Shown: piece after piece, positions 32,830 through 43,115 of the stretch | Layout: each line of letters starts with the position of its first letter | Position numbering within the stretch: the first letter of the stretch is position 1 | Assembly: GCF_900104775.1 (NCBI RefSeq) | Contig: NZ_FNSA01000003.1 | Span: 496,001-560,000, forward strand | DNA: 64,000 nucleotides | Source: Tsukamurella tyrosinosolvens | GTDB lineage: Bacteria > Actinomycetota > Actinomycetes > Mycobacteriales > Mycobacteriaceae | Direction: 5' to 3' | Program-made: the position numbers and the translations under genes | Notes under the pieces: generated by a model | What the model was told of the DNA's origin: nothing | The model's input: the letters and a program-made list of their open reading frames with translations, nothing else | Database searches by the model: none

Positions 32830-33761
32830 ACCGCCCCGGGCCGGCGGCGCTGCGGGTGCGGCACGCGGTCCGGGCCTGGCGGACCGCCCACGGATCGGGC
32901 CCGACGGTGGCCGTGGCGCTCTCCGGCGGCGCCGATTCGCTCGCCCTGCTCACCGGCGCGCTCGCCGAGGGGCTCGACGTGGTCGCCCTCGCCGTCGACC
33001 ACGGGCTGCAGGAGGGCTCGGCCGCCGTCGCCGAACGGGCGGCGGCCACGGCGCGCGAGCTGGGCGCGCGGGCGACGGTGCTGACGGTCGCGGTCAGCGG
33101 CCCGGGTGGACCCGAGGCCGCCGCCCGTGCCGCGCGGTACGCGGCGCTGGACGCGGCCCGCGACGGCGCCCCGGTGCTGCTCGGGCACACGCTCGACGAC
33201 CAGGCGGAGACCGTGCTGCTGGGCCTCGGCCGGGGCAGCGGCGCGCGGTCACTCGCCGGGATGGTGGCCTGGGCGGCGCCGTACGGGCGGCCGCTGCTGG
33301 GTGTGCGCCGCGCCGACACCCGCGCCGCCTGCGCGGAACTCGGGCTGACCCCGTGGGAGGACCCGCACAACCTCGACCCGAGGTACACCCGCGTGCGCGT
33401 GCGCACCGAGGTGCTGCCGCTCCTCGAGGACGTCCTCGGCGGGGGAGTGGCCGAATCGCTCGCCCGCACCGCCGCCTCGCTGCGCGCCGACAACGACGCG
33501 CTCGACGGCCTCGCGCCGGCACCGTCGGGCCCCGACTTGCCGGTGGAGGAGCTCGCGGGACTGCCTGCCGCCCTGCGGATCCGGGCCCTCCGGATGTGGC
33601 TCGCGAGCCGCGGCGCACGGGCGCTGACGGGTGCCCATCTCGCGGCCGTGGACGCCCTCGTCACCGACTGGCACGGGCAGGGGCCGACGGCGATCCCGGG
33701 CGGAAGTGCGGGGCGGCGGCTGCAGGTGCACCGGGCAGGTGGCATTCTGAGAGCGTGGTGA
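32826..33761 (+). CDS. tilS: tRNA(Ile)-lysidine synthase
   Basis: This 311-residue PP-loop ATPase attaches lysine to C34 of the minor isoleucine tRNA, so that it reads AUA and not AUG. The PP-loop [15 protein letters not shown] (residues ~28-42), [18 protein letters not shown], the catalytic [29 protein letters not shown] and the [17 protein letters not shown] stretch with the RxxxR pattern are all present. The short C-terminal domain is normal for actinobacteria. It starts at GTG 32826 overlapping the upstream stop and ends overlapping the hpt start. Linkage to hpt and ftsH is conserved widely in bacteria. Confidence 0.95.
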   Translation: MNRPGPAALRVRHAVRAWRTAHGSGPTVAVALSGGADSLALLTGALAEGLDVVALAVDHGLQEGSAAVAERAAATARELGARATVLTVAVSGPGGPEAAARAARYAALDAARDGAPVLLGHTLDDQAETVLLGLGRGSGARSLAGMVAWAAPYGRPLLGVRRADTRAACAELGLTPWEDPHNLDPRYTRVRVRTEVLPLLEDVLGGGVAESLARTAASLRADNDALDGLAPAPSGPDLPVEELAGLPAALRIRALRMWLASRGARALTGAHLAAVDALVTDWHGQGPTAIPGGSAGRRLQVHRAGGILRAW

Positions 33762-34324
33762 ACGGCACTGGTGAGTTGTACGCGGGAGACATCGCCTCGG
33801 TGGTCCTCTCGGAGGAGCAGATCAAGCAGCGGACCGCGGAACTCGCGGCGCAGATCGCGGAGGAGTACGGCGATCGGGAGACCGACCTCCTGCTGATCAC
33901 CGTGCTCAAGGGCGCGGTCATGTTCGTCACCGACCTGGCCCGGGCGCTGCCCGTGCCCACCCAGCTCGAGTTCATGGCGGTCTCCAGCTACGGCTCGTCG
34001 ACGTCGAGCTCCGGCGTGGTGCGGATCCTCAAGGACCTCGACCGCGACATCGCAGGCCGCGACGTGCTCATCGTCGAGGACATCATCGACTCCGGCCTCA
34101 CCCTGAGCTGGCTGCTGCGCAACCTCGCGACGCGGCAGCCCAACTCGCTCGAGGTGGTCACGCTGCTCCGCAAGCCCGACGCGGTGCGCGTGGAGGTCGA
34201 CGTGAAGTGGGTCGGCTTCGACATCCCCAACGAGTTCGTCGTGGGCTACGGCCTCGACTACGCCGAGCGCTACCGCGATATGCCGTACATCGGCGTGCTG
34301 GAGCCCAAGGTCTACAGCGAATGA
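33758..34324 (+). CDS. hpt: Hypoxanthine(-guanine) phosphoribosyltransferase
   Basis: This 188-residue enzyme salvages hypoxanthine and guanine to IMP and GMP with PRPP. The type I PRT signature [18 protein letters not shown] (the PRPP loop) lies near residue 105, preceded by [21 protein letters not shown] and the flexible-loop region [13 protein letters not shown]. The C-terminus [32 protein letters not shown] is characteristic of HPRT. The start is GTG 33758, within the last codons of tilS, and the stop overlaps the amidase ATG (ATGA), so translation is coupled on both sides. Confidence 0.96.
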   Translation: MNGTGELYAGDIASVVLSEEQIKQRTAELAAQIAEEYGDRETDLLLITVLKGAVMFVTDLARALPVPTQLEFMAVSSYGSSTSSSGVVRILKDLDRDIAGRDVLIVEDIIDSGLTLSWLLRNLATRQPNSLEVVTLLRKPDAVRVEVDVKWVGFDIPNEFVVGYGLDYAERYRDMPYIGVLEPKVYSE

Positions 34325-35631
34325 CCCTGCTCACCGCTGCGGCCACCGCGGAGCGGGTGCGATCGGGCCGGCTCACCGCCGTCGACGCCACCCGCCAGGC
34401 GCTGGCCCGCATCGGTGACGACGCGGTGCACGGCTGGCGCGTGCTGCGCCCCGAGCAGGCGCTCGCCGAGGCCGCCGCCGTCGACACCCGGCCCGACCGG
34501 TACTCGCTCCCGCTGGCCGGCGTGCCCATCGCGATCAAGGACAACGTCGCCGTCTCCGGCCACCGGATGCTCGACGGGGTCTCCGAGGCCTGCGGCGCGG
34601 GCCTGCCCGTCGAGCAGGCGGACCACCCCGTCGTGAAGCGGCTGCGTGCCGCCGGCGCCGTCGTGGTGGGTCTCACCCGCGTCCCCGAGCTCTGCCTGTG
34701 GGCCATGACCGACGACGCCCGCGAGATCGTCGGCAATCCGCACCGGCCCGGCCGCACCGCGGGCGGCAGCTCCGGCGGCAGCGCGGCCGTCGTCGCCGCG
34801 GGCCACGTCGCGCTCGCGCACGGCAACGACGGCCTCGGCTCGCTCCGCGGCCCCGCCGCGTGCACCGGGATCGTCGCCATCAAGCCCGGCCGCGGCGTCG
34901 TACCCGCGCAGCTGGGGCCCACGAACTGGTTCGGCATGTCCGAGAACGGGCCGATGACGCGGACCGTCGAGGACGCGGCGTTGGGCCTCTCCGTCCTCGC
35001 CGAGCGCCCCGAGCTCGCGACGATCGGCGACGGTGCCGGCCTCCGCGTGGGACTCGGCCTCAACCGGCCCACGGCCCTGACCTTCACCTCGCGCGCGATC
35101 ACGCGCGCCGTGCGCGGCGCCGCCGACCGGCTCGCCGAGCGCGGGCACGCGGTCCGCGACGTGAAGGTGCCGTACCCGGCCTCGCCGCTCCCGCTGCTCG
35201 CCCGCTGGGCGGAGGCCGCCGCGACCGACGCCGACGACATCGTCGCGCGCGGCGCGAATCCGGCCCTGCTGCAGGCCCGGACCCGTCGGCACGCCGCGCT
35301 CGGCCGCGCCGTCGCGCGCCGCGGCCTGGTCCGGCCCGCCGATGCGGCACGCCTCGAGAGCACCCTGGAGCGGTTCTTCGCGGCCGAAGGCGTCGACGTG
35401 CTCGTCACGCCCGCGCTGGCCCGGCGGCCCGCCCCCGCGCGGCCCTACGCCGAGCTGCCCTGGGCGGCCAGCGCGATCCCGAGCCTCGCCTACGCGCCGT
35501 TCCCGCCGCTGTGGAACCTCGTCGGCTGGCCCGCGATGACGGTGCCCTTCCTCGGCGAGGGCGTGCAACTCGTCGCCCGGCCCGGCGGCGAGGCGGACCT
35601 GCTGGCGTTGGCGGCGAAGATCGAGGTCTGA
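34321..35631 (+). CDS. Amidase signature family enzyme
   Basis: This 436-residue hydrolase of the amidase signature family cleaves carboxamides by a Ser-cisSer-Lys triad. The catalytic Lys is in [13 protein letters not shown], the cis-Ser in [14 protein letters not shown], and the nucleophile Ser in [29 protein letters not shown] and the C-terminal [15 protein letters not shown] also fit. Such enzymes act on indoleacetamide, aliphatic or peptide amides, and the substrate is unknown here. It overlaps hpt by four bases. Sequence after it holds a near-perfect 25-bp inverted repeat. I do not recall an amidase at this place in M. tuberculosis, so it may be lineage-specific. Confidence 0.9.
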   Translation: MTLLTAAATAERVRSGRLTAVDATRQALARIGDDAVHGWRVLRPEQALAEAAAVDTRPDRYSLPLAGVPIAIKDNVAVSGHRMLDGVSEACGAGLPVEQADHPVVKRLRAAGAVVVGLTRVPELCLWAMTDDAREIVGNPHRPGRTAGGSSGGSAAVVAAGHVALAHGNDGLGSLRGPAACTGIVAIKPGRGVVPAQLGPTNWFGMSENGPMTRTVEDAALGLSVLAERPELATIGDGAGLRVGLGLNRPTALTFTSRAITRAVRGAADRLAERGHAVRDVKVPYPASPLPLLARWAEAAATDADDIVARGANPALLQARTRRHAALGRAVARRGLVRPADAARLESTLERFFAAEGVDVLVTPALARRPAPARPYAELPWAASAIPSLAYAPFPPLWNLVGWPAMTVPFLGEGVQLVARPGGEADLLALAAKIEV

Positions 35632-35652
35632 GGATCAGGTTCGTCGGAGCGA

Positions 35653-35716
35653 ACATCTTTCGAAGCGTTCTGCGACGTCACCGCGCGTTCTCGTCGCAGA
35701 ACGGTTCGAAAGATGT
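35653..35716. terminator. Near-perfect 25-bp inverted repeat
   Basis: Arms 35653-35677 (ACATCTTTCGAAGCGTTCTG..) and 35692-35716 match at 24 of 25 positions with a 14-base loop. It lies between the converging amidase and DUF2628 genes. It is probably a bidirectional terminator, though the arms are less GC-rich than usual and could be a mobile or protein-bound repeat. Confidence 0.6.
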
Positions 35717-35727
35717 GTCCATCCGGG

Positions 35728-36291
35728 TCAGGTCCGCTTGCGGATCAGCGGCGTGCCCTCGAAGGGGTTCCAGCTGGTGCTGCCGCGGGCGACGTGCAGG
35801 AAGTACGCCCAGTTCGCGACGCTCGAGTAGAGCAGGCCGATCGCGACGCCGTAGGCGGTCGGCGGGAAGGTCATGTCCAGGGCGATCTCGACCAGGCTGA
35901 TCAGGAGGCTGATCACCACGGCGATCCCGAACAGGCTCACGCCCTTCCGCCACGGACCCTTGATGGCGTAGTAGATCGGGCCGAAGAAGAAGGCCGGACC
36001 GTTGAAGCCCAGGCGGAAGCGCTGCCCGAAGGGGAGCTGCTTGAACGCGGCGGCCGCCTCGGGCGACGACGCCGGCTGCCCGTACCGGCCGAAGAACTCG
36101 AAGCGGCTGCGCCAGCGCTCCGGCACGTCGACGGGCACCGGGCCACCGGGGTAGGGCTGCTGCTGGCCGAAGGCGGTCTGGTCGTACGGCTGCTGCGCGT
36201 AGGGCTGCTGTCCGTACTGCTGCTGCGCGTACGGGTTCTGCGGATCCTGCGGGCCGGTGGGGTACGGGGGAGGGACGCTGTTGTCGGTCAC
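35728..36291 (-). CDS. DUF2628-type membrane protein with Gln/Tyr-rich N-terminus
   Basis: This 187-residue protein has an N-terminal ~50 residues of QQ/PY repeats (YAQQQYGQQPYAQQPYDQ), a soluble stretch FEFFGRYGQPASSPEAAAAF and a hydrophobic block from about 95 to 165. That block has the DUF2628 mark NGPAFFFGPIYYAIKGPWRKG and two or three membrane segments. The role of DUF2628 is unknown. The start is GTG 36291, with TAAGCT six bases upstream and no ribosome-binding site, so it is probably leaderless. It is divergent from ftsH across 159 bases. Confidence 0.8.
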   Translation of the reverse strand: MTDNSVPPPYPTGPQDPQNPYAQQQYGQQPYAQQPYDQTAFGQQQPYPGGPVPVDVPERWRSRFEFFGRYGQPASSPEAAAAFKQLPFGQRFRLGFNGPAFFFGPIYYAIKGPWRKGVSLFGIAVVISLLISLVEIALDMTFPPTAYGVAIGLLYSSVANWAYFLHVARGSTSWNPFEGTPLIRKRT

Positions 36292-36297
36292 CGGAGC

Positions 36298-36303
36298 AGC
36301 TTA
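36298..36303 (-). promoter_or_regulatory. -10 element of leaderless DUF2628 gene
   Basis: TAAGCT on the minus strand six bases before GTG 36291, without a Shine-Dalgarno. Confidence 0.45.
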
Positions 36304-36450
36304 ATCTTCGCGAATCGGGCGTTGTTCGCTCAGGGCGCACCCACGCGACCGGCTCGGCCGCGGCGTTGCACGGTAACCTGGGAAGTCGACCCTGCGCGGC
36401 CCGCCGCGCGCCGGAAGAAGAAGGACTGACGAGCCGCGAGGCGAAGCCAT

Positions 36451-38889
36451 ATGAAACGGAAATCACTCATCCGCACGCTGGCGATCATCGCCGGATTCGT
36501 CCTGCTCGTCTGGGCGTTCACCATGGTCGGCGGCGGCAACCGCGACTACAAGCCCGCGTCCACCTCGCTGGTCGTGCAGCAGCTCGAGGCGAAGAACGTC
36601 ACCGACGTCCAGATCGACGACCGCGAGCAGACGCTGCGCGTGACGCTGGCGAAGGCCGTCGACGGCGAGAACGGCACCGACGGGTCGACGAAGGTCTTCG
36701 CGAAGTACCCCGCGGGCACCTCGCGCGACATCCTCGGCCTCGTCCAGGACGCGCAGAACCCCGACGGCAAGCCCGTCACGTACACCACGAACGTGACGCA
36801 GGAATCGCCGTGGATCTCGATGCTCCTGTTCACCCTGCTCCCGATCCTGTTGCTGGTCGGCCTGTTCTTCTTCCTCATGAACCGCATGCAGGGCGGCGGC
36901 CGCGGCGGCGTCATGGGCTTCGGCAAGAGCAAGGCCAAGCAGCTCACCAAGGACATGCCCAAGACCACCTTCGCCGACGTCGCCGGCGCGGACGAGGCGG
37001 TCGAGGAGCTGTACGAGATCAAGGACTTCCTGCAGAACCCGGCCCGCTACCAGTCCCTGGGCGCGAAGATCCCCAAGGGCGTGCTGCTCTACGGCCCGCC
37101 CGGCACCGGTAAGACGCTGCTCGCGCGCGCCGTCGCGGGCGAGGCGGGCGTGCCCTTCTTCACGATCTCCGGCTCGGACTTCGTCGAGATGTTCGTCGGT
37201 GTCGGCGCCTCCCGCGTGCGCGACCTGTTCGAGCAGGCCAAGGAGAACAGCCCCTGCATCATCTTCGTCGACGAGATCGACGCCGTCGGCCGCCAGCGCG
37301 GCGCCGGCATGGGCGGCGGCCACGACGAGCGCGAGCAGACGCTCAACCAGCTGCTCGTCGAGATGGACGGCTTCGGCGATCGCCAGGGCATCATCCTGAT
37401 CGCGGCCACCAACCGGCCCGACATCCTGGACCCCGCGCTGCTGCGCCCGGGCCGCTTCGACCGGCAGATCCCCGTGACGAACCCGGACATCGCCGGCCGC
37501 AAGGCGATCCTGCGCGTGCACGCCCAGGGCAAGCCGCTGGCGCCCGACGCCGATCTCGACGGCCTGGCCAAGCGCACCCCCGGCATGTCCGGCGCTGACC
37601 TGGCCAACGTGGTCAACGAGGCCGCGCTGCTCACGGCGCGCGAGAACGGCACCGTGATCACGGCGCCCACGCTCGAGGAGGCCGTCGACCGCGTGGTGGG
37701 CGGACCGCGCCGCAAGAACCGGATCATCTCCGAACACGAGAAGAAGGTCACCGCGTACCACGAGGGCGGGCACACCCTGGCCGCGTGGGCGACGAAGAGC
37801 CTCGACCCGGTGTACAAGGTCACCATCCTCGCCCGCGGGCGCACCGGCGGCCACGCGCTGGCCGTGCCCGAGAACGACAAGGGCATGTACACCCGCAACG
37901 AGATGATCGGCCGGCTGATCTTCGCCATGGGCGGCCGCGCCGCGGAGGAGCTGGTCTTCGCCGAGCCCACCACGGGCGCGTCGAGCGACATCGACCAGGC
38001 CACGAAGATCGCCCGCGCGATGGTCACCGAGTACGGCATGAGCGCGCGCCTCGGCGCCGTGAAGTACGGGCAGGATGAGGGCGACCCGTTCATGGGCCGC
38101 GGATTCGGCAGCGGGGCGCAGTACTCCGACGCCGTGGCCGCGCAGATCGACGAGGAGGTGCGCTCGCTCATCGAGGCCGCGCACACCGAGGCGTGGGCCA
38201 TCCTCACCGAGTACCGCGACGTCCTCGACGTCCTCGCCGGTGAGCTGCTGGAGAAGGAGACGCTGGTCCGCAAGGATCTCGAGCGGATCTTCGAGTCCGT
38301 CGAGAAGCGGCCCCTGATCACCCAGTTCGACGACTTCGGCGGCCGCGTCCCGTCGACCAAGCCGCCGATCAAGACTCCCAAGGAGATCGCGATCGAGAAG
38401 GGCGAGCCCTGGCCGCCCGTCGACGAGGAGGCCGAGCGCCGCAAGGCCGAGCAGGAGAAGGCCGCGGCCCTCGCCGCCGCCCAGCCCGCGCAGAACGGCC
38501 ACGGTGGGCAGAACGGCCAGTGGGGTGTGCCCGCGCCGACCGGACAGCCCTGGCCCACGCCGGGCGCACCGTCGGGCTACGGCCAGCAGGGCCAGCCCCA
38601 GCCCGCCTACGGCCAGCCCGGCTACCAGTGGGGCGGGCAGCAGGCCTACCCCGGCCCGCAGTACCCGGCCCCCGGGTCCTACGGCGGCCAGCCGCAGGGC
38701 CAGTACGGCCAGCAGCCGCCGCAGCAGGGCAGCCGCCCCGACTACGGCGCGCCCGCGGGTTGGTCGGCGCCCGGGTGGCCCCCGCAGGGTCAGCCGCCGC
38801 AGGGCCAGCAGCCCCAGGGGCAGGCCCCGGGCGAGGACGGTCGGCAGGGCGGGGAGCAGTCCGGCCCGGACCGATCGAGCGAGAGCTGA
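36451..38889 (+). CDS. ftsH: ATP-dependent zinc metalloprotease FtsH
   Basis: This 812-residue membrane-anchored AAA+ protease degrades misassembled membrane proteins and short-lived regulators. Two membrane helices lie at about 8-28 and 116-138 with an external domain between them. The AAA module has Walker [20 protein letters not shown] (from about 214), Walker [16 protein letters not shown], pore motif [15 protein letters not shown] and the second region of homology [19 protein letters not shown]. The zinc site is HEGGH near 436, with Asp near 512 as third ligand. The last ~130 residues are a Gly/Gln/Pro/Tyr-rich tail, making it somewhat longer than the M. tuberculosis enzyme. Its stop overlaps the folE start. 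Confidence 0.97.
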   Translation: MKRKSLIRTLAIIAGFVLLVWAFTMVGGGNRDYKPASTSLVVQQLEAKNVTDVQIDDREQTLRVTLAKAVDGENGTDGSTKVFAKYPAGTSRDILGLVQDAQNPDGKPVTYTTNVTQESPWISMLLFTLLPILLLVGLFFFLMNRMQGGGRGGVMGFGKSKAKQLTKDMPKTTFADVAGADEAVEELYEIKDFLQNPARYQSLGAKIPKGVLLYGPPGTGKTLLARAVAGEAGVPFFTISGSDFVEMFVGVGASRVRDLFEQAKENSPCIIFVDEIDAVGRQRGAGMGGGHDEREQTLNQLLVEMDGFGDRQGIILIAATNRPDILDPALLRPGRFDRQIPVTNPDIAGRKAILRVHAQGKPLAPDADLDGLAKRTPGMSGADLANVVNEAALLTARENGTVITAPTLEEAVDRVVGGPRRKNRIISEHEKKVTAYHEGGHTLAAWATKSLDPVYKVTILARGRTGGHALAVPENDKGMYTRNEMIGRLIFAMGGRAAEELVFAEPTTGASSDIDQATKIARAMVTEYGMSARLGAVKYGQDEGDPFMGRGFGSGAQYSDAVAAQIDEEVRSLIEAAHTEAWAILTEYRDVLDVLAGELLEKETLVRKDLERIFESVEKRPLITQFDDFGGRVPSTKPPIKTPKEIAIEKGEPWPPVDEEAERRKAEQEKAAALAAAQPAQNGHGGQNGQWGVPAPTGQPWPTPGAPSGYGQQGQPQPAYGQPGYQWGGQQAYPGPQYPAPGSYGGQPQGQYGQQPPQQGSRPDYGAPAGWSAPGWPPQGQPPQGQQPQGQAPGEDGRQGGEQSGPDRSSES

Positions 38890-39485
38890 TGGGCAAGGAC
38901 AGCGGGGCCGCAGTGGCCCCGTTCGATCACGAGCGCGCCGCCGCCGCGGTCCGTGAACTGTTGATCGCCGTCGGCGAGGACCCGGACCGCGAGGGCCTGC
39001 AGAAGACCCCCGAGCGGGTCGCGAAGGCCTTCGCGGAGATGTTCGGTGGGCTGCACACGGACCCGGACGACGTGCTGAACACCACGTTCGGCGAGGACCA
39101 CGACGAGCTGGTGCTGGTCAAGGACATCCCCATGTACTCGACGTGCGAGCACCACCTCGTCTCCTTCCACGGCGTCGCGCACGTGGGCTACCTGCCCGGC
39201 ACGAGCGGCCGGGTCACGGGCCTGAGCAAGCTGGCCCGCGTCGTGGACCTCTACGCCAAGCGGCCGCAGGTGCAGGAGCGGCTCACCGCGCAGATCGCCG
39301 ACGCGCTGGTCCGCAAGCTCGACCCCCGCGGCGTGATCGTCGTGATCGAGGCCGAGCACTTGTGCATGGCGATGCGCGGCATCCGCAAGCCCGGCGCGAG
39401 CACCACGACGTCGGCGGTCCGCGGCGCCTTCAAGGACAGTGCGACCTCGCGCGCCGAGGCACTCGAGCTGATCCTGCGCCGGTGA
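38889..39485 (+). CDS. folE: GTP cyclohydrolase I
   Basis: This 198-residue enzyme converts GTP to dihydroneopterin triphosphate, the first step of folate synthesis. The zinc ligands lie in [14 protein letters not shown] and in [11 protein letters not shown]. The substrate pocket includes [34 protein letters not shown] and [20 protein letters not shown] 38889 shares its A with the stop of ftsH, so translation is coupled. It is the first of four contiguous folate genes. Confidence 0.97.
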   Translation: MGKDSGAAVAPFDHERAAAAVRELLIAVGEDPDREGLQKTPERVAKAFAEMFGGLHTDPDDVLNTTFGEDHDELVLVKDIPMYSTCEHHLVSFHGVAHVGYLPGTSGRVTGLSKLARVVDLYAKRPQVQERLTAQIADALVRKLDPRGVIVVIEAEHLCMAMRGIRKPGASTTTSAVRGAFKDSATSRAEALELILRR

Positions 39486-40321
39486 CGGAGCAGCCGGGCC
39501 GCACGCTCATCATGGGCGTCGTCAACGTCACCGCCGACTCCTTCTCCGACGGGGGCCGCTACCTCGACCCCGGGGCCGCCGTCGCGCGGGCGCGGGACCT
39601 CGTCGCCGACGGTGCCGCGATCGTGGACGTGGGCGGGGAGTCGACCCGGCCCGGCGCGCACCGCGTGCCCGCCGACGTCGAGCGGGACCGCGTGGTGCCC
39701 GTGATCTCGGCGCTCGCCGCCGAGGGGATCGCCGTCTCCGTCGACACCATGCGTGCCTCCGTGGCCGCCGCCGCGCTCGACGCGGGCGCCGCGATCGTCA
39801 ACGACGTCTCCGGCGGCCGGGCCGATCCGGACATGACCCGCGTCGTCGCCGACTCGGACGCCCCGTGGATCCTCATGCACTGGCGGCCCTCGCCCGGCGC
39901 GCCGGGACCGATGTGGGCCGGCATCCACCACGAGATCACCGAGTACGACGACGTCGTCGCCGAGGTGCGCGACGAGCTGCTGCACCAGGCGGACGCCGCG
40001 ATCGCCGCGGGCATCGCCCCGGAGCGGATCGTGCTGGACCCGGGCCTCGGCTTCGCGAAGAACGCGACCCACAACTGGGCGCTGCTGCGCGGGCTGCCGA
40101 CCCTGCAGGACACCGGCTTCCGGGTCCTCGTGGGCGCCTCCCGCAAGCGCTTCCTCGGCGAGCTCCTCGGCGGCCGCGAACCCGCGGGCCGCGAGGTGGC
40201 GACCGCCGCCGTCTCCGCGCTCGCCGCGCAGGCCGGCGTGTGGGGCGTGCGCGTGCACGACGTGCGGTCGACGGCGGACGCCATCGCCGTGACCGAGGCC
40301 TGGACGAAAGGCGGTGCCTGA
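39482..40321 (+). CDS. folP: Dihydropteroate synthase
   Basis: This 279-residue TIM-barrel enzyme condenses pterin pyrophosphate with p-aminobenzoate and is the target of sulfonamides. Motifs are [62 protein letters not shown] in part, [28 protein letters not shown] and [16 protein letters not shown]. The start is GTG 39482, overlapping the folE stop by four bases. Confidence 0.97.
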   Translation: MTEQPGRTLIMGVVNVTADSFSDGGRYLDPGAAVARARDLVADGAAIVDVGGESTRPGAHRVPADVERDRVVPVISALAAEGIAVSVDTMRASVAAAALDAGAAIVNDVSGGRADPDMTRVVADSDAPWILMHWRPSPGAPGPMWAGIHHEITEYDDVVAEVRDELLHQADAAIAAGIAPERIVLDPGLGFAKNATHNWALLRGLPTLQDTGFRVLVGASRKRFLGELLGGREPAGREVATAAVSALAAQAGVWGVRVHDVRSTADAIAVTEAWTKGGA

Positions 40322-40322
40322 C

Positions 40323-40703
40323 ATGGCGGACCGGATCGAGCTCACCGGCCTGCGGGTGCGGGGCAACCACGGCGTCTTCGAGCACGAGCGCCGCGACGGG
40401 CAGGAGTTCGTCGTCGATCTCGTGCTGTGGGTCGACTCGCGGCCCGCGGCGGCGTCCGACGACCTGAACGACACCGTCGACTACGGGGCGCTCGCGCAGC
40501 GCGCCCACGACATCGTCGCGGGGGAGCCGCGCAACCTCATCGAGACCGTCGCCGCGGAGATCGCCGACGACATCGCGGCCGACGAGAAGGTGTACGCCGT
40601 CGAGGTCACGGTGCACAAGCCGTCCGCCCCGATCCCGTTGTCGTTCGCCGACGTCGCGGTGATCGCCCGACGGTCCCGCTCCGGCGCGCGGAGTGTGCCG
40701 TGA
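40323..40703 (+). CDS. folB: Dihydroneopterin aldolase
   Basis: This 126-residue enzyme cleaves 7,8-dihydroneopterin to 6-hydroxymethyl-dihydropterin and glycolaldehyde. [26 protein letters not shown] holds the catalytic Tyr/Glu region of the family (here NHGVFEHE in place of the more usual YHGV/HGVxxxE). [17 protein letters not shown] and [14 protein letters not shown] supply the substrate Glu, and [11 protein letters not shown] the Lys. ATG 40323 follows the folP stop by one base; GTG 40314 is an alternative. The stop overlaps the folK start. Confidence 0.95.
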   Translation: MADRIELTGLRVRGNHGVFEHERRDGQEFVVDLVLWVDSRPAAASDDLNDTVDYGALAQRAHDIVAGEPRNLIETVAAEIADDIAADEKVYAVEVTVHKPSAPIPLSFADVAVIARRSRSGARSVP

Positions 40704-41188
40704 GCCGCGCCGTCCTCTCGCTCGGCGCGAATCTCGGCGCCGCGGACGTCGCCGTCCGCGCGGCCATCGACGCCCTCGGCCCGGCGCTGGTCCGCGCTTC
40801 GGCGCTGTACCGCACCCCGCCGTGGGGCGGCGTCGAGCAGGACGACTTCGTCAACGCGACCGTCCTCGTCGATGACCCGGCCCGCGACGCCGCCGGCTGG
40901 CTCGCCTTCGCCCGCGAGCGGGAGGCCGCGGCGCAGCGCGTCCGCGACGTCCGGTGGGGGCCGCGCACGCTGGACGTCGATGTCATCGCCGTGTGGGAGG
41001 GCGACGAGCCCGTGCTCTCCGACGATCCCGAGCTGACCCTGCCGCACCCCCGCGCACACGAGCGCGCCTTCGTGCTCGTCCCCTGGCGGGACGCCGACCC
41101 GGCGGCGCAGCTGCCCGGGCGCGGCACCGTCGACGACCTGCTGCGGGCCCTGCCCGCCGACGAGACCGCGGAGGTGACGCGCCTGTGA
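40700..41188 (+). CDS. folK: 2-amino-4-hydroxy-6-hydroxymethyldihydropteridine pyrophosphokinase
   Basis: This 162-residue enzyme pyrophosphorylates the pterin made by FolB, giving the FolP substrate. Seen are [39 protein letters not shown], the [17 protein letters not shown] signature with the Mg-binding Asp pair, and [16 protein letters not shown]. The start is GTG 40700 overlapping folB. The stop overlaps the DUF3180 gene in the same manner, continuing the coupled chain. Confidence 0.96.
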   Translation: MSRAVLSLGANLGAADVAVRAAIDALGPALVRASALYRTPPWGGVEQDDFVNATVLVDDPARDAAGWLAFAREREAAAQRVRDVRWGPRTLDVDVIAVWEGDEPVLSDDPELTLPHPRAHERAFVLVPWRDADPAAQLPGRGTVDDLLRALPADETAEVTRL

Positions 41189-41712
41189 GCGGACCGTCGA
41201 ACGGACCGGACCGCGAGCCCGAGGAGCCGGGCGGCCCGACGGTGCGCGCGACCGGCTGGGTCGAGCTGGTGGTGATCGTGCTGGGCGTGGGCCTCGGCTC
41301 GTACCTCCTCGTGCGCAACGTCGTGCCGGTGGTCCCCGTGTGGGCGGGGGCGCTGCTGTACGGCGTCGCCGCGGCGGACCTGTACATCGCGCAGCTCGTG
41401 CGCTCGCGGCTGAGCCGCGGCGAGGTCGGCTGGGGGCCCGGGCGGATCCACCCGATCGCGGTCGCCCGCGCCGTGGCGCTCGCCAAGGCGTCCGCCTACC
41501 TCGGGGCCGTGGCCCTGGGCTTCTTCGGCGGCATGCTCGTCTTCCTCCTCACCGAGGGCGCGAGCCTGACCGCCACCCACGCCGACCGTCCGGGCGCGTG
41601 GATCGGCGCCGCCGGCGCGGTCCTGCTCCTGGCCGCCGCGCTGTGGCTCGAGCGTTGCTGTCGCACACCCGACGATCCCGACGACCAGCCCGCTGACACA
41701 TCGCCAGCCTGA
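41185..41712 (+). CDS. DUF3180 membrane protein (Rv3605c-like)
   Basis: This 175-residue integral membrane protein has about four helices: ELVVIVLGVGLGSYLLV near 27, VWAGALLYGVAAADLYIAQL near 52, ALAKASAYLGAVALGFFGGM near 100 and WIGAAGAVLLLAAALWLERC near 140. The GEVGWGPGRIHPIAVARAVALAKAS stretch in the middle is typical of DUF3180. It always follows folK in Mycobacteriales, but its role is unknown. The GTG start (41185) overlaps the folK stop, and 36 bases separate it from the next, leaderless gene. Confidence 0.88.
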   Translation: MSGPSNGPDREPEEPGGPTVRATGWVELVVIVLGVGLGSYLLVRNVVPVVPVWAGALLYGVAAADLYIAQLVRSRLSRGEVGWGPGRIHPIAVARAVALAKASAYLGAVALGFFGGMLVFLLTEGASLTATHADRPGAWIGAAGAVLLLAAALWLERCCRTPDDPDDQPADTSPA

Positions 41713-41735
41713 GGAATCAGACCTCAGGTAAAAGG

Positions 41736-41741
41736 TAAGGT
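41736..41741 (+). promoter_or_regulatory. -10 element of leaderless DUF6779-like gene
   Basis: TAAGGT seven bases before ATG 41749 with no Shine-Dalgarno. It gives the downstream part of the cluster its own promoter. Confidence 0.5.
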
Positions 41742-41748
41742 CGCGGAT

Positions 41749-43005
41749 ATGACGCAACCGCCTATCCCGAGTTCACGAAAGCGTGTCCCGCGACGTTCCT
41801 CGGGTGCGGGGCAGTGGATGCTCGGCGCGGTGATCCTGCTGGCGGTCGTCGGGACCGGCATGTGGGTCTTCTCCGAGGACCGCCGCTGGGGCCTGGTCTC
41901 GCTGATCCTGCTGGTCTGGGGCCTCGTCATCGCCGCCTTCCTCATCGCGCGCTACTCGCGCGACCTGCGCGCCGCCGAGTCGAAGGAGAGCGGCCTCAAG
42001 ACCGTCTACGGGCTGCAGCTGGAGCGGGAGATCAGCGCGCGCCGCGAGTACGAGCTGCAGGTCGAGCGCGACATCCGCGCCGAACTCAAGACCGAGTCGA
42101 ACGAGGAACTCACCGCCCTCAAGGCCGAGGTCCTGGCCCTGCGCGCCAACCTCGAGGAGCTCCTGGGCCGCGACCTGGGCCCGTCGTACACCGAGCTGTA
42201 CGCCGCCGCGGAGCAGCGCGCCCTGGACGCCCAGCGCGCCAAGTCCGTCTTCGAGGACGACGACCGGTTCCGCGCGCAGCAGGACTTCGCGGGCGTGCCC
42301 GAGCCCGACGCCGCCGTCGACGACTACTACGGCGCCGCGTCCGTCGCGGACGAGCCGATCGACGAGGCCACCGTGACCGACGTGCCCGCTGCGCCCGTCC
42401 CGCCCGGTCCCTCGGGGCCGACGGTGCCGTCCGGCCCGGCGAGCAATCCCGCCGCGGACCGGCCGCAGGAGGAGTCGCCGACCACCGTCTTCCACGTCGT
42501 CACGGACGAGGCGCCCGCGGCTCCCGCCGCGCCCGCCGCCGCGACGGCCCCGGACTCGCAGCCGCCCGTCGACGTCGAGCACGTCGACCACGTCGCGGGC
42601 GACGACGAGCCCTTCGTGCCGCTCGCGCCGCAGTCCGGGTACCGCTCGCCGCTGCCGCCCCGCCCGTACACGCCGGACGCCCCGGCTACCCCGCCGTCGA
42701 CGCCTCCGGCGGCGCCGTACTCCCCGTTCCAGTCCGCGCCGCCGCAGGCCCCGCAGTACCAGGGCCAGCAGTTCCCGGGCGGTCCGCAGCAGGGGCCCGC
42801 GGCGTCGGGCCCGCAGGGCCGGCCGTGGGCGCAGGATCAGCAGCGCACCCCGCCGCAGCAGGCGCCGGAGGACCGCGAGGAACAGCAGGTGGAGAGCGGT
42901 CACGCCGGCCAGCACACGTCCGGCAGCACCGTCGCCGACCTGATCGCGCGGATGAACGCCGACACCGAGCGCTCCGGCGGCGGCCGCCGCCGCAAGCCGG
43001 AGTGA
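41749..43005 (+). CDS. DUF6779-like membrane protein with coiled coil and Pro-rich tail (Rv3604c-like)
   Basis: This 418-residue protein has a basic N-terminus (PPIPSSRKRVPRRSSG), two close membrane helices at about 23-68, then a charged coiled coil (residues ~75-135, LQLEREISARREYELQVERD and following). A disordered tail of more than 250 residues, rich in Pro, Gln and Ala, comes after. The first 200 residues match the DUF6779 type found downstream of folK/DUF3180 in Mycobacteriales (Rv3604c). The tail contains an acidic-Thr stretch EESPTTVF similar to phosphothreonine-type motifs elsewhere in the window. Function unknown; a scaffold at the membrane is plausible. Confidence 0.82.
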   Translation: MTQPPIPSSRKRVPRRSSGAGQWMLGAVILLAVVGTGMWVFSEDRRWGLVSLILLVWGLVIAAFLIARYSRDLRAAESKESGLKTVYGLQLEREISARREYELQVERDIRAELKTESNEELTALKAEVLALRANLEELLGRDLGPSYTELYAAAEQRALDAQRAKSVFEDDDRFRAQQDFAGVPEPDAAVDDYYGAASVADEPIDEATVTDVPAAPVPPGPSGPTVPSGPASNPAADRPQEESPTTVFHVVTDEAPAAPAAPAAATAPDSQPPVDVEHVDHVAGDDEPFVPLAPQSGYRSPLPPRPYTPDAPATPPSTPPAAPYSPFQSAPPQAPQYQGQQFPGGPQQGPAASGPQGRPWAQDQQRTPPQQAPEDREEQQVESGHAGQHTSGSTVADLIARMNADTERSGGGRRRKPE

Positions 43006-43115
43006 TGATCTAGCTCACACGTCGTTGCTCGCGCCACCTGCACGGGCATAGCCTTTCGGTGACCGTCTGGTACCCGCGACGCGGGACTGGAACGACCCCC
43101 TGGAGGCGTACGCCC

